NCBI RefSeq assembly: GCF_963668215.1
Contig: NZ_OY764190.1
Span: forward strand, 2,976,001-3,040,000
Source: an uncultured Desulfosarcina sp.
Lineage (GTDB): Bacteria; Desulfobacterota; Desulfobacteria; Desulfobacterales; Desulfosarcinaceae
Direction of reading: 5' to 3'
DNA: 64,000 nucleotides
The notes under the pieces were generated by a model that had not been told where the DNA came from, did no database searches, and saw only the letters and a program-made list of their open reading frames with translations. The position numbers and the translations under genes are program-made. Shown piece after piece: positions 29,722 to 37,766 of this stretch. Within the stretch, counting starts at the first letter, position 1. Every line of letters starts with the position of its first letter.

Positions 29722-30010
29722 AGCTACAATACAAAGAGGAGAAGATAAAGTTAGTTTGGCTTTATCAATTGGAGAAAGCAATCTTCTTATTTGCCTTACT
29801 GATGACAACCCAATAGAGGTTAAAAGCGTTTTTAATAAATTGATATTAGAATTGAAGAAAGGCAAATTTAATTTTGCGTTATCTGATGAAAAGCAAGATT
29901 TATACTATCACATCTGCAATGAATATATAAATCAATTAAATGCTGAGATTGCTGATGTTTATAGTCAGTTGAAAAAAAATAACCTTATTGAGAATCCAGC
30001 AGAAAAATGA
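29708..30010 (+). CDS. Small partner protein of the PHP-ATPase, unknown function
   Basis: The protein has 100 residues with no recognised domain. It begins MLSHKATIQRGEDK, has an alternating hydrophobic core (VSLALSIGESNLLICL) and ends in a charged helical tail. GGGGA sits 7 nt before ATG 29708, inside the end of the ATPase gene, so the two are translationally coupled. Its stop is adjacent to the attC site, so both genes travel as one cassette. A regulatory, sensor or immunity role would fit a two-gene defence module but is not shown by sequence. Confidence 0.72.
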   Translation: MLSHKATIQRGEDKVSLALSIGESNLLICLTDDNPIEVKSVFNKLILELKKGKFNFALSDEKQDLYYHICNEYINQLNAEIADVYSQLKKNNLIENPAEK

Positions 30011-30138
30011 ATTTAACAACGGCGCTGCAGCCGACCCGGGGGTATAGCGGTTTTTTGAAAGCTCTTGGCTTTCGGAAAAACTTGGCCTTTACAAACTGTT
30101 CGGTTGAATGCCCCGGCCAGCTGAGCTCTACGTTATAC
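30011..30138 (+). other. attC recombination site 1
   Basis: R'' box ATTTAAC at 30011-30017 and R' box GTTATAC at 30132-30138 bound 128 bp of imperfect palindrome (GACCCGG... against ...CCCCGGCC). It shares CTTTTTGAAAG-like and GCTGAGCTC segments with the sites at 31390 and 32632, and directly follows the stop of the small partner gene. Confidence 0.82.
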
Positions 30139-30151
30139 TTCTTAAAAAATT

Positions 30152-30484
30152 ATGGAATATATTGAACATCCAAAGCTCAAAGCATTGAAAGCTGGAAATG
30201 AAGTTTGGGAAGAATGGAACGATTGTAAAATCCTCCAAAGACATTTTTGTAAAAGCCAAAAGTCAAAGGACGAGTTGGAAGTGGCAGATGCAGCTGTGTT
30301 TCTTGCTCGTGACAAACATAATAAAAGTCAATGGCATTTCGCGCATGTGTGGTTGGCAGATAAGGAGGAGGTAAGCGACGGTGAAGCTGAAGAAATTGGA
30401 GAGGTTATGAGTTCTTTTGCCACAATTATTCATTTTTGTCCGTACTGTGGTGTAGATCTAAATACGGAAAAAGATGAAGTATAA
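30152..30484 (+). CDS. Orphan cassette protein, 110 aa, with CPYCG motif
   Basis: The function is not recognised. The protein is acidic and soluble, with aromatic residues and a C-terminal CPYCG in FATIIHFCPYCGVDLN. The single CxxC could be half a zinc site, since no second pair is present, though C33 in the RHFCKSQ context may contribute. No clear ribosome-binding site precedes ATG 30152. The gene fills the cassette between attC 1 and attC 2, and its stop lies inside the R'' box of attC 2. Confidence 0.65.
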   Translation: MEYIEHPKLKALKAGNEVWEEWNDCKILQRHFCKSQKSKDELEVADAAVFLARDKHNKSQWHFAHVWLADKEEVSDGEAEEIGEVMSSFATIIHFCPYCGVDLNTEKDEV

Positions 30485-30565
30485 CCTATCACTGGACGGG
30501 ACCGCGAGTAACTTCACAGCCTTCTTCAAGTACCGTGGAGCGTCCCGGCAGTTCAATCGTTGGGT
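30479..30565 (+). other. attC recombination site 2
   Basis: R'' GTATAAC at 30479-30485 and R' GTTGGGT at 30559-30565 (exact GTTRRRY) bound 87 bp. Inner arms GGACGGGAC and GTCCC pair. It differs in sequence from sites 1, 3 and 4, as cassette-specific attC sites often do. Confidence 0.72.
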
Positions 30566-30610
30566 GTAAAACCTCAAAGCAAAATACACAGACTCAAAAA
30601 GGCAATTAAA

Positions 30611-31372
30611 ATGAATGATTGGTTTACAATAGATCAAATCAATAAAGATACATATATTGTTAGTGAATATCGACATTGGGAAGAAACTCATTGCTACCTT
30701 TTAAATGGTATTGAGTGCAGTTTATTAATTGATTCAGGACTTGGAATTTGTAATATCTATAATGAGATCATTAAACTGACAGACAAACCTATAATCGCTG
30801 TAGCCACTCATATTCATTGGGATCATATTGGTGGACATAAGTATTTCCCAACTTTTTATGCTCATGGAGCAGAACTCAACTGGCTTCAAGGGGAATTCCC
30901 TTTAACGATTGAACAAATCAAAGAGATGGTTGTCGATCGTTGTGATTTGCCAGATGGGTACAATGTAGAAGAATATGATTTTTTTCAAGGGACTCCCAAA
31001 AAGCTACTCAAGAACAACGAGATGATTGATATAGGAGGTCGTAGTATTCAAATATTACATACTCCCGGTCATTCGCCAGGGCATATGTGTTTCTGGGAGA
31101 AGGATAATGGTTTTCTTTTCACAGGGGATTTGGTTTATAAAGATACGTTATTTGCCTATTTCCCATCAACCGATCCCGAGGCCTATCTCAAATCTTTGGA
31201 GCAGATAGCATCATTGCCAGTTGAACATGTATTTCCTGCACACCATAGCCTTGATATTCAGCCAGAAATATTATCCCGAATGCGTAATGCCTTCCAGGAA
31301 TTAAAAAATAAAGGCAAATTGTGTCATGGAAGCGGAGTATTTAATTACGATGATTGGGCTGTATGGTTGTAA
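30611..31372 (+). CDS. Metallo-beta-lactamase-fold hydrolase
   Basis: The protein has 253 residues. Zinc motifs of the MBL fold are complete: THIHWDHIGG (HxHxDH), a His in HTPGHSPGH, Asp in LFTGDLVYKD and the final His in VFPAHHS. This is a class B-like or glyoxalase II-like hydrolase, with no evidence that it hydrolyses lactams. It has no signal peptide, so it is probably cytosolic. ATG 30611 was chosen over an upstream TTG that falls in the attC R' box. It is AT-rich cargo of one cassette. Confidence 0.85.
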   Translation: MNDWFTIDQINKDTYIVSEYRHWEETHCYLLNGIECSLLIDSGLGICNIYNEIIKLTDKPIIAVATHIHWDHIGGHKYFPTFYAHGAELNWLQGEFPLTIEQIKEMVVDRCDLPDGYNVEEYDFFQGTPKKLLKNNEMIDIGGRSIQILHTPGHSPGHMCFWEKDNGFLFTGDLVYKDTLFAYFPSTDPEAYLKSLEQIASLPVEHVFPAHHSLDIQPEILSRMRNAFQELKNKGKLCHGSGVFNYDDWAVWL

Positions 31373-31389
31373 TACAACAATAATACAGC

Positions 31390-31518
31390 ACCCAACAAAA
31401 CGCTACAGGCCGACCCGGAGAGCTATCGGTCTTTTTGAAAGGTCTTGGTTTTCGAAAAGAATTTAATTTTGGGGAAGTTTTCGGTTCTCGCTCCGGGCGG
31501 CTGAGCTCCCCGTTAGAA
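31390..31518 (+). other. attC recombination site 3
   Basis: R'' ACCCAAC at 31390-31396 (exact RYYYAAC) and R' GTTAGAA at 31512-31518 bound 129 bp. The arms CGACCCGGAGAGC and GCTCCGGGCGGC pair. It is nearly identical to the site at 32632. Confidence 0.86.
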
Positions 31519-31599
31519 AACACAACCCAGGAAAAAGTATTGACAATAATTTTTTATTCCTCTTTGATCTACTTTCAATTTAGAAACGGAGGAAATAAA

Positions 31600-32637
31600 A
31601 TGTATCATCCAAGATTTAATGGAAATCATTATGAAATGGGCCGTAAAATGGGGAATATATTTAGGCAAAACAACGTTAAGTTCCCAATAAAACTGGATAC
31701 ATTTCAAGTAAAGCATGGAAGAGAATGTGGAAAATTGCTTGAAAAACACTTCCCCGAAGCAGTAGACGAAATTCAAGGTATCACAGACACAATTGAATAT
31801 GACAATGAAGTATTTACATCTTGGATGATGTGTATGGGAAGTTGTCTTGATATCAATAACGGGAATTGCGTTGAAATTAGAGGCTGTACGGCGTTTAGTT
31901 TTACGCAAAAAGGTCAAGTTTATCATGCCCGAGACAACGATCTGCCACCATTTTTAAAGAAAATAAGTAAAAGTGTTTATTACAGACCACAAAACGGAAA
32001 TAGTTTTATTCTTAATACATCATCGTTTATCAATGGCGAGGAGGGAATAAATAATTATGGCTTAGTGGTTGCTATGACGTATGTCCTTCCCATATTGGAT
32101 GAAATTGAACCTGGAATCAATTCAGTCTTTTTAGTACGGTATATTCTTGAAAAATGTAAAACTGTTGATGAAGGTATTTGTGCCTTAAAAGAACTTCCTA
32201 TCGCTTCAAGTTGTAATATAATATTAACAGACAAAGAAGGGAAAATGGTTGTTGTGGAATGCCATCCACATAAAATTAATATCCGAAATAATGAAAGAAA
32301 CGGAGCTGGAGAAAGTTTTATTATTACAGTAAACCATTTTACATCAAAAGATATGTGGAAACATGATGCAAGTGATCGCAATGTCTATCTTTCTGAAAAT
32401 CGTTATCAAACTGTTTATAATGCACTAATGAGCATGAATTGCAACGATGGGGTTGAGTTTGCAAAAAATATATTAAGAGGGAATTATGGTTTTATTTGTC
32501 AATACGATAAACAATTAAATTTTGATACAATTTGGTCTTCTGTGTTTGATATTTCAAATAGAAAACTATACAGAGCTGAAGGAAACCCATCTAGGGTAAA
32601 GTACAAGGAAGATGCTCGTTTTAATAATTTTTTCTAA
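31600..32637 (+). CDS. C45-type Ntn-hydrolase (acyltransferase-like)
   Basis: The protein has 345 residues. It resembles the acyl-CoA:isopenicillin N acyltransferase (C45) family: N-terminal RFNGNHYEMGRKMGN, catalytic Cys candidate in IRGCTAFSF followed by HARDNDLPP, and GINNYGLVVAMTYV. These enzymes are usually made as precursors that cut themselves before the Cys; the ~89-residue pro-part is present. Reported relatives hydrolyse or transfer acyl amides, including signal molecules and antibiotics; the substrate here is unknown. The start at 31600 has a strong GGAGG; the longer open frame upstream runs through attC 3 and is rejected. Confidence 0.8.
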   Translation: MYHPRFNGNHYEMGRKMGNIFRQNNVKFPIKLDTFQVKHGRECGKLLEKHFPEAVDEIQGITDTIEYDNEVFTSWMMCMGSCLDINNGNCVEIRGCTAFSFTQKGQVYHARDNDLPPFLKKISKSVYYRPQNGNSFILNTSSFINGEEGINNYGLVVAMTYVLPILDEIEPGINSVFLVRYILEKCKTVDEGICALKELPIASSCNIILTDKEGKMVVVECHPHKINIRNNERNGAGESFIITVNHFTSKDMWKHDASDRNVYLSENRYQTVYNALMSMNCNDGVEFAKNILRGNYGFICQYDKQLNFDTIWSSVFDISNRKLYRAEGNPSRVKYKEDARFNNFF

Positions 32638-32760
32638 CAAAACGTTGCAGACCGACCCGGAGAGCTAGCGGCTTTTTGAAAGACCTTGGTTTTCGAAAGG
32701 AATTTAATTTTAGGGAAGTCTTCGGTTATAGTCTCCGGGCGGCTGAGCTCCCCGTTGTGC
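32632..32760 (+). other. attC recombination site 4
   Basis: R'' TTCTAAC at 32632-32638 and R' GTTGTGC at 32754-32760 bound 129 bp of imperfect palindrome (CGACCCGGAGAGC against TCTCCGGGCGGC). It is closely similar to site 3, which identifies the family of this array. Confidence 0.86.
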
Positions 32761-32801
32761 TAAAAAAAATAAAATCAATCCTTACGGAGAAGGAGCAAGA
32801 T

Positions 32802-33680
32802 ATGCCCAATGTGACTGCTAATGGAATCCAAATCGAATATGGCACCTTCGGTGAAAGTTCATTCCCCGCTTTATTGTTAATTATGGGGGGCGGGAGCCAG
32901 ATGATTTATTGGGAACCCGAGTTCTGCGAATTATTGGCGAATGAAGGGTATTTTGTGATTCGGTTCGACAACAGAGACATCGGACTGTCAACAAAATTTG
33001 AAGAAGCAGGCATTCCCGACATGATAGCGGCAATGAAAGGTGAACCTATAATTCCTCCATATACTCTTGAGGATATGGCAGATGACGTTGTTGGTTTGCT
33101 AGACGCCTTGAGTATTGACAAGGCACATATTTGTGGTGCTTCGATAGGTGGCATGATAGCCCAAGTCTTATCATACCGGCATCCTGAACGTGTTCTTAGC
33201 TTAACCTCTATCATGTCTAGTACAGGAAACCCTGAACTTCCACAAATAAAGCCAGAAATTTTAGCTGAGGTATATAAACCAACTCCAGGCGAACGTGAAG
33301 CTTATATTGAACATAACGTGAATATGTGGCGTAAACTCTGGAGCCCTGGATTTCCATTTGAAGAACAGCGATTACGGTCTGTCATGGGCGAGAGCTATGA
33401 CCGTTCGTACTATCCACAAGGCATGGCCCGGCAAAGCGCAGCAGTTCTTGCTCATGGTTATCAAAGGGCATCAATTGCATCTATAAAAAGCCCCACGCTC
33501 GTAATTCATGGGGACAAGGATCCATTTATGTCAATAGAGGGTGGTAAGGAAACGGCGGAACTGATACCTAATGCAAAATTATTGATAATTGAGGGTATGG
33601 GGCATGACATGCCTAAAGGGGCTTGGCCAACAATAATTGATGCTATACTCAATCATATACGACAGGCTAGTAAAAAATAA
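32802..33680 (+). CDS. Alpha/beta hydrolase
   Basis: The protein has 292 residues with a complete triad: Ser in CGASIGGMIAQ, Asp in VIHGDKDPFM and His in EGMGHDMP. The oxyanion region is LLIMGGGSQMIYW. It is similar to haloperoxidase/esterase-type hydrolases and to resistance hydrolases carried on integrons; the substrate is not predictable. AGGAG lies 7 nt before ATG 32802. It is a single-gene cassette closed by attC 5. Confidence 0.87.
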   Translation: MPNVTANGIQIEYGTFGESSFPALLLIMGGGSQMIYWEPEFCELLANEGYFVIRFDNRDIGLSTKFEEAGIPDMIAAMKGEPIIPPYTLEDMADDVVGLLDALSIDKAHICGASIGGMIAQVLSYRHPERVLSLTSIMSSTGNPELPQIKPEILAEVYKPTPGEREAYIEHNVNMWRKLWSPGFPFEEQRLRSVMGESYDRSYYPQGMARQSAAVLAHGYQRASIASIKSPTLVIHGDKDPFMSIEGGKETAELIPNAKLLIIEGMGHDMPKGAWPTIIDAILNHIRQASKK

Positions 33681-33688
33681 ACATGAAA

Positions 33689-33780
33689 GCACAACAATTT
33701 CATTCAGCGGATGGCGTGAAAGTCGGCGGCGCTGACGCGGCAAGTGCTGGTGGCGCCACCGCTGATGAATGGCGTTAAGT
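33689..33780 (+). other. attC recombination site 5
   Basis: R'' GCACAAC at 33689-33695 and R' GTTAAGT at 33774-33780 (exact GTTRRRY) bound 92 bp. Arms ATTCAGCGG and CCGCTGATGAAT pair strongly, with an inner GGCGGCGC/GGCGCC region. Confidence 0.8.
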
Positions 33781-33818
33781 GTGTTTTAGAATAACCTTTC
33801 ACGTGAAAGAGAGAAACA

Positions 33819-34052
33819 ATGAAACGGATCGCGCTTTTTAATCATAAAGGGGGGGTAAGCAAAACGACATCTGTCTATCACCTTGGGTGGATGCTAACAA
33901 CATTAGGTACAGTGTCAGATTCGTCGCGTATTTTACCAAATGAGCTTGTCGGACAATCTTTTCTCTCAATAGTACTTAAAAAGCCTTCTGATGGAAGGGG
34001 TCGTAAATACAAAGTTTGGGCAGAATTTTATGACCGTATTTTTACAGGATAA
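33819..34052 (+). pseudogene. ParA-like ATPase remnant with internal deletion
   Basis: The 77-residue product starts like a ParA/MinD ATPase: MKRIALFNHKGGVSKTTSVY contains the deviant Walker A KGGVSKTT. After LGWMLTTLG the expected VLLVDxDPQ region is missing. The frame continues into an unrelated-looking tail (KVWAEFYDRIFTG) and stops. The ATPase cannot be functional as read. It is probably a decayed cassette cargo gene, but a short regulatory peptide cannot be excluded. Confidence 0.62.
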
Positions 34053-34169
34053 CCACCGCCTACACACTCGACCGGGCGGGTCTTGGCAGTTTTTTTGGAT
34101 AGCTTGTTCTTGCTTTTATTTCAAATCTTTCTGAACCACTTTCCCGGCTATCCGCCCGGCCGGTGAAGC
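34047..34169 (+). other. Probable attC site 6 (degenerate)
   Basis: GGATAAC at 34047-34053 overlaps the ParA-remnant stop, and GTGAAGC at 34163-34169 is a poor R' box. The inner arms ACCGGGCGG and CCGCCCGG pair well, and the 123-bp size matches sites 1, 3 and 4. The R' mismatch makes this the least certain site. Confidence 0.45.
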
Positions 34170-34196
34170 AAGCATCAATAATACAAAGTGAGATAG

Positions 34197-34472
34197 ATGA
34201 TGAGTTATTCAAAAACAGAAATTCATGAAATACTTTTTAAGATATTTATGAAGCATAAAAGGCGCTATAAAAATCCTCCAAAATCAAAAGATCTTGCATG
34301 TATGTGGTCAATAACAAATCCTCCAGACATTATTGAAGACACACCTCCATTTAATGACATTGAGAAGGCTTTCAATATTGCAATTGATGAAGATGACTGC
34401 TTAGAGCTATATGACATGGATCTTGATGAAGCTACTGATCGAATAGCTAATATGATTCAAAATCAATGCTAA
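34197..34472 (+). CDS. Orphan cassette protein, 91 aa
   Basis: The family is not recognised. The protein is small and acidic, predicted mainly helical, with a Lys/Arg-rich N-terminal third (FMKHKRRYKNPPKSKD) and an Asp/Glu-rich C-terminal half (EDDCLELYDMDLDEATDRI). Two adjacent ATG codons (34197 and 34200) are possible starts. It is the only gene between probable attC 6 and attC 7. Small acidic cassette proteins are sometimes antitoxins or anti-restriction proteins; nothing specific supports that here. Confidence 0.62.
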   Translation: MMSYSKTEIHEILFKIFMKHKRRYKNPPKSKDLACMWSITNPPDIIEDTPPFNDIEKAFNIAIDEDDCLELYDMDLDEATDRIANMIQNQC

Positions 34473-34533
34473 CATTAGCCTGTAGCGGATCGCGGCAAAA
34501 AAGCGGCCGCTCCCGCTAAGGCCCACGTTATGT
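34467..34533 (+). other. attC recombination site 7
   Basis: R'' TGCTAAC at 34467-34473 overlaps the stop of the 91-aa gene; R' GTTATGT is at 34527-34533. The 67-bp span is a typical attC length, with TAGCGG/CCGCTA arms and an A-rich loop. Confidence 0.7.
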
Positions 34534-34574
34534 GCTTATAAAACGATTCGCTATTTTCAAAAGGTTTTCTGCAA

Positions 34575-35204
34575 ATGACGTTAGATTTTATATTTCTGTA
34601 TTCAGTGACGGTATTCATAGCCTCTATCATTCCTGGCCCAAGCATGCTGCTGGCCCTTACTCATGGGATGCAATATGGAGCTAAAAAAACAATCGCATCT
34701 GCCTTGGGTAATGTTGCCGTTACCTTAATACAAGCATCGATCTCCATCGCAGGTTTGGGTACCATCTTGGTTGCGTCAGAAACTGTCTTTTACCTCATCA
34801 AATGGGCAGGGGCAATCTACCTCATTTACATTGGCTTCTGCCTTTTCTTGTCGTCTAATTCACTATTGCCGAAGCTTGACTATGACCAGCCTGAACAATT
34901 CAATACACTGAGAAAAATGTTTCTCCAAGCTGCTTTGGTAACTGCTGGAAATCCTAAAGCCATTGTATTTTTTACAGCGATATTTCCACAATTCATAGAT
35001 CCCAATTCGGCATATTTATTTCAGTCTATAATTCTATTGGGACTAGGAGCTGTAATAGCATTCGGTTGCTTTATGATTTACGCCATAAGTGGTCAGAAAG
35101 TAGTTTTGCTGTTTTCAAAAGCTATTGTCGGGAAGCACCTAAACAAAGTTATTGGCGGTACTTTTATAGGGGTTGGAATAGGACTGGCTACGAGTAATAA
35201 ATGA
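34575..35204 (+). CDS. LysE/RhtB-family amino-acid exporter
   Basis: The protein has 209 residues and about six membrane helices, the normal plan of the family. It starts MTLDFIFLYSVTVFIASIIP; GPSMLLALTHG is the conserved first-helix motif, and GNPKAIVFFTAIFPQFI is the second diagnostic segment. It exports amino acids or related small molecules; the exact substrate is unknown. It follows attC 7 and looks like cassette cargo, but no attC site is recognisable after it. Confidence 0.88.
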   Translation: MTLDFIFLYSVTVFIASIIPGPSMLLALTHGMQYGAKKTIASALGNVAVTLIQASISIAGLGTILVASETVFYLIKWAGAIYLIYIGFCLFLSSNSLLPKLDYDQPEQFNTLRKMFLQAALVTAGNPKAIVFFTAIFPQFIDPNSAYLFQSIILLGLGAVIAFGCFMIYAISGQKVVLLFSKAIVGKHLNKVIGGTFIGVGIGLATSNK

Positions 35205-35353
35205 AATTTGGGCGCATAAGCTACCACCTGAAGCCATACACCGGCCAAGCCCCTGATCCCTACCATCGGTGATTGGGTGGATGTCTTTGGAAAGACAGAC
35301 GACCATACCCTGCCATTTCGTGCAACGATTCCAGGATCGGCGCTGCCGCGCGA

Positions 35354-35977
35354 TCATGACGTTTTGGGCAGCAGTTCGTTCTTCTCAAGCTCCTTCATGA
35401 CCGCCTCCACAACCTGGCCGATGGCCTTGCCAGTGGTTTCCGGGTTGGTCAGCTGCGACTCACCCGCCCACAGCAGGGATTCGGTTTTTGTGTCGTACAA
35501 ACAGGTCTCTAATGTAAATTTTACCTTCTCGCTCGTGATAACGGGCCAACGCACATACCCCCATGAATAGTTGTAATAGCCGTAGTAGTTTCGGTAAACT
35601 TCAGGTTCACCGCGGCTGAATACCTCGTTCTCATCAAAGCCGACCAGGCGGGTAATCAGGACGCTGTCATTCTCATACCTGTTGATAACCTCGACAATCG
35701 CCGATTTTTCCAGTTGCGTCCCTTTCTGGACGGGAAGCACTTCGGTGCTGATAATCGCTTCGACACCTTTGGCTGCAAGCCACTCCTTGAAATGGTTTTC
35801 AAAGATCGACCTGACTTTCTGGTCGTCAACGACGACAATTACCAGCGTATCACCGATGGGCTTGCCTTTCGCCACTTCCTCCATGTGGGTGGGGGTCATT
35901 TGGAAGCGTGAGCCCCCGCAGGCCATCAGAAAACATCCGAGAGTTGCCACAAGCAGCGTTGTTCTCATCTTTTTCAT
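35354..35977 (-). CDS. Lipoprotein of unknown function
   Basis: The protein has 207 residues with a lipoprotein signal (MKKMRTTLLVATLGCFLMAC; lipobox LMAC). The mature part has a nucleotide-free alpha/beta look: DTLVIVVVDDQKVRSIFE, LITRLVGFDENE, then a Tyr-rich strand YRNYYGYYNYSWGY and a C-terminal amphipathic helix. It resembles DUF4136-like lipoproteins in outline; this is tentative. It lies on the opposite strand to the cassettes and just downstream of a phospholipase D gene, so it is probably resident chromosome. Confidence 0.72.
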   Translation of the reverse strand: MKKMRTTLLVATLGCFLMACGGSRFQMTPTHMEEVAKGKPIGDTLVIVVVDDQKVRSIFENHFKEWLAAKGVEAIISTEVLPVQKGTQLEKSAIVEVINRYENDSVLITRLVGFDENEVFSRGEPEVYRNYYGYYNYSWGYVRWPVITSEKVKFTLETCLYDTKTESLLWAGESQLTNPETTGKAIGQVVEAVMKELEKNELLPKTS

Positions 35978-36032
35978 TGTTTTATGAAATCCTTTATATG
36001 AGTTTTTTCGCTTAACGAAACGATACTGAGCG

Positions 36033-37610
36033 CTATAGTTGGCCCTCGATGGGCAGCAGCCGAAAGAAAAAATCAGCGATGCGCTGCCAAAAGCTCCGCG
36101 CCGGCTGAATGGATGTTGTGCCCGAACTGGATTCCCACCGGAGCGCGTTGTCATTATTCAAATAAACCCGCCAGGCGTTGTCGGGGGCCAGGAGCGTTTC
36201 GAATTCCATGGCCAACTGACCGCATAAACCGGGGGAATCAATATATAGGCCGTTTTCGGTATTGATATCAAGGGCGCGTGGATCCAGGTTCAGAGAGCCC
36301 ACAAAGCAGCGCTTCCCGTCGGCGACGATGGCCTTTGTATGCAGGGAAATAAACGACGCCTCAATGGGTTCGACATTGCTGGTGTCCTGAATTTTTGGGG
36401 AAGGATCGTGCCTGAATTCATAGAGGTTGGCTCCGGTGGCGAGGATAGACCGGCGGTATTTTTTATAGTGGCTGTGGGCTGCGGTATGGTTGTTGGACCC
36501 CATGGACCCGGTCAGTATGTTGACCTCGACACCCCGGGCTGCTGTTTGCGCCAACTCTTCCAGGGACCCTTTCATCGGGATCAGGTAGGGGGTCACGAAA
36601 ATCAGCTCGGATTGACTGGGGTCGGCGATGTGGTCAAGCATATCGATCAGTCTCAGCTGTTCGCCGTCCACCACGACCGGATCGTCCTGAATAAAGTGCG
36701 CCTCTCCAATGGCCATGTTCCGGGGAAGCTGCTCGAGGGCATCGATGGAACCGGATGACGGCTCAAGGTAGGTGGCCAATCGATCTCTTTGGGTTGCCAA
36801 ATAATCGCTTACCCGGCTGCGCAGAGCGGCCAGATCGTCGATGGTGGCTTTGTCGGACATGGCGCTGCCGGGATAGGCCAGCTCGGCATTCCAATACTCG
36901 TCGAAGGCATGGGAAATTTCCTCGACAACCGAACCGGCGACCAGCACATCGAGATCGCGGAAATTGTATGTATCGCTGAGACCGAAATACGCGTCGCCGA
37001 TATTGCGCCCGCCGACGATGGCCATGCGATTGTCGACGACAAACAGCTTGTTGTGCATGCGGCGGTTCAGTTCTTTGAAATAGAGTATGAATTCACCGAT
37101 GCCCCCCAGGGTGCTGTCGCGAACCCGACCGGGATTGTAAATCTTGATGTCGAAATTGGGATGCCGCGTGATCGCAGCGATGTTGCGGTCTTTGGCAGCA
37201 AACACGAAATCGTCCACCAGCATGCGCACGCGCACGCCGCGATCCGCAGCCTGCAGCAATCGCTCGAACAACATCAATCCGGTGGCATCGTTTTGCCAGA
37301 TGAAATACTGCACATCGATGGATTCGACCGCCTGATCGACCAGGGTCAGGCGCCATTCGTAGGCGGCTTGATTGTCGGACAACGCCAGAAAGCCGGAGGC
37401 AGGCGGCGCATGAAGCGACGAAAACCGTTGGGCGGTCCTGGCGATAACACCGCTTGCCGCCGGTTTTTCTGCATAGACCGCGGGTGACGATGGTGGCGGA
37501 ACCGTCAGGGTTGAACACCCGTGGAGGAAGGGAACCAGCCATACGAAAAGCGCCAGCGCGCCGATCTGGAGGAACCAAGGCCTTGACTTATTGTCATGTA
37601 GAAAAATCAT
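36033..37610 (-). CDS. Phospholipase D-family lipoprotein (cardiolipin synthase C-like)
   Basis: The protein has 525 residues. A lipoprotein-type leader ends at FLHGC. Two HKD catalytic motifs are intact: HNKLFVVDNRMAIVGGRN and HTKAIVADGKRCFVGSLN, each with the following G/S-x-N. The arrangement matches ClsC/YmdC-type enzymes, which make cardiolipin from phospholipids at the envelope. The start at 37610 was preferred to a longer frame from 37667 because the hydrophobic leader begins there; no strong ribosome-binding site distinguishes them. Confidence 0.87.
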   Translation of the reverse strand: MIFLHDNKSRPWFLQIGALALFVWLVPFLHGCSTLTVPPPSSPAVYAEKPAASGVIARTAQRFSSLHAPPASGFLALSDNQAAYEWRLTLVDQAVESIDVQYFIWQNDATGLMLFERLLQAADRGVRVRMLVDDFVFAAKDRNIAAITRHPNFDIKIYNPGRVRDSTLGGIGEFILYFKELNRRMHNKLFVVDNRMAIVGGRNIGDAYFGLSDTYNFRDLDVLVAGSVVEEISHAFDEYWNAELAYPGSAMSDKATIDDLAALRSRVSDYLATQRDRLATYLEPSSGSIDALEQLPRNMAIGEAHFIQDDPVVVDGEQLRLIDMLDHIADPSQSELIFVTPYLIPMKGSLEELAQTAARGVEVNILTGSMGSNNHTAAHSHYKKYRRSILATGANLYEFRHDPSPKIQDTSNVEPIEASFISLHTKAIVADGKRCFVGSLNLDPRALDINTENGLYIDSPGLCGQLAMEFETLLAPDNAWRVYLNNDNALRWESSSGTTSIQPARSFWQRIADFFFRLLPIEGQL

Positions 37611-37766
37611 GCTATTATAAAATCCCTCGGATGAAGACCATACAAGCATTTTTTCACTTTGCGGCATGAAACCAGGGAGCCGAAGTGAGCAACCAATGTT
37701 GATCCTCCACTGCTCACAGGTTCACAGCAGGATTGTTTATTTGGTAAACTAAACTAAAATCATAGC

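Noticed and set aside
31435..31599. N-terminal extension of the C45-type hydrolase gene
   Set aside because: It is translated attC sequence; the GGAGG-preceded ATG at 31600 begins the family-like part. Kept only as an observation.
35205..35353. Possible attC after the LysE gene
   Set aside because: A partial palindrome (CCACC against GGGTGG) is present, but no R'' or R' box can be placed.
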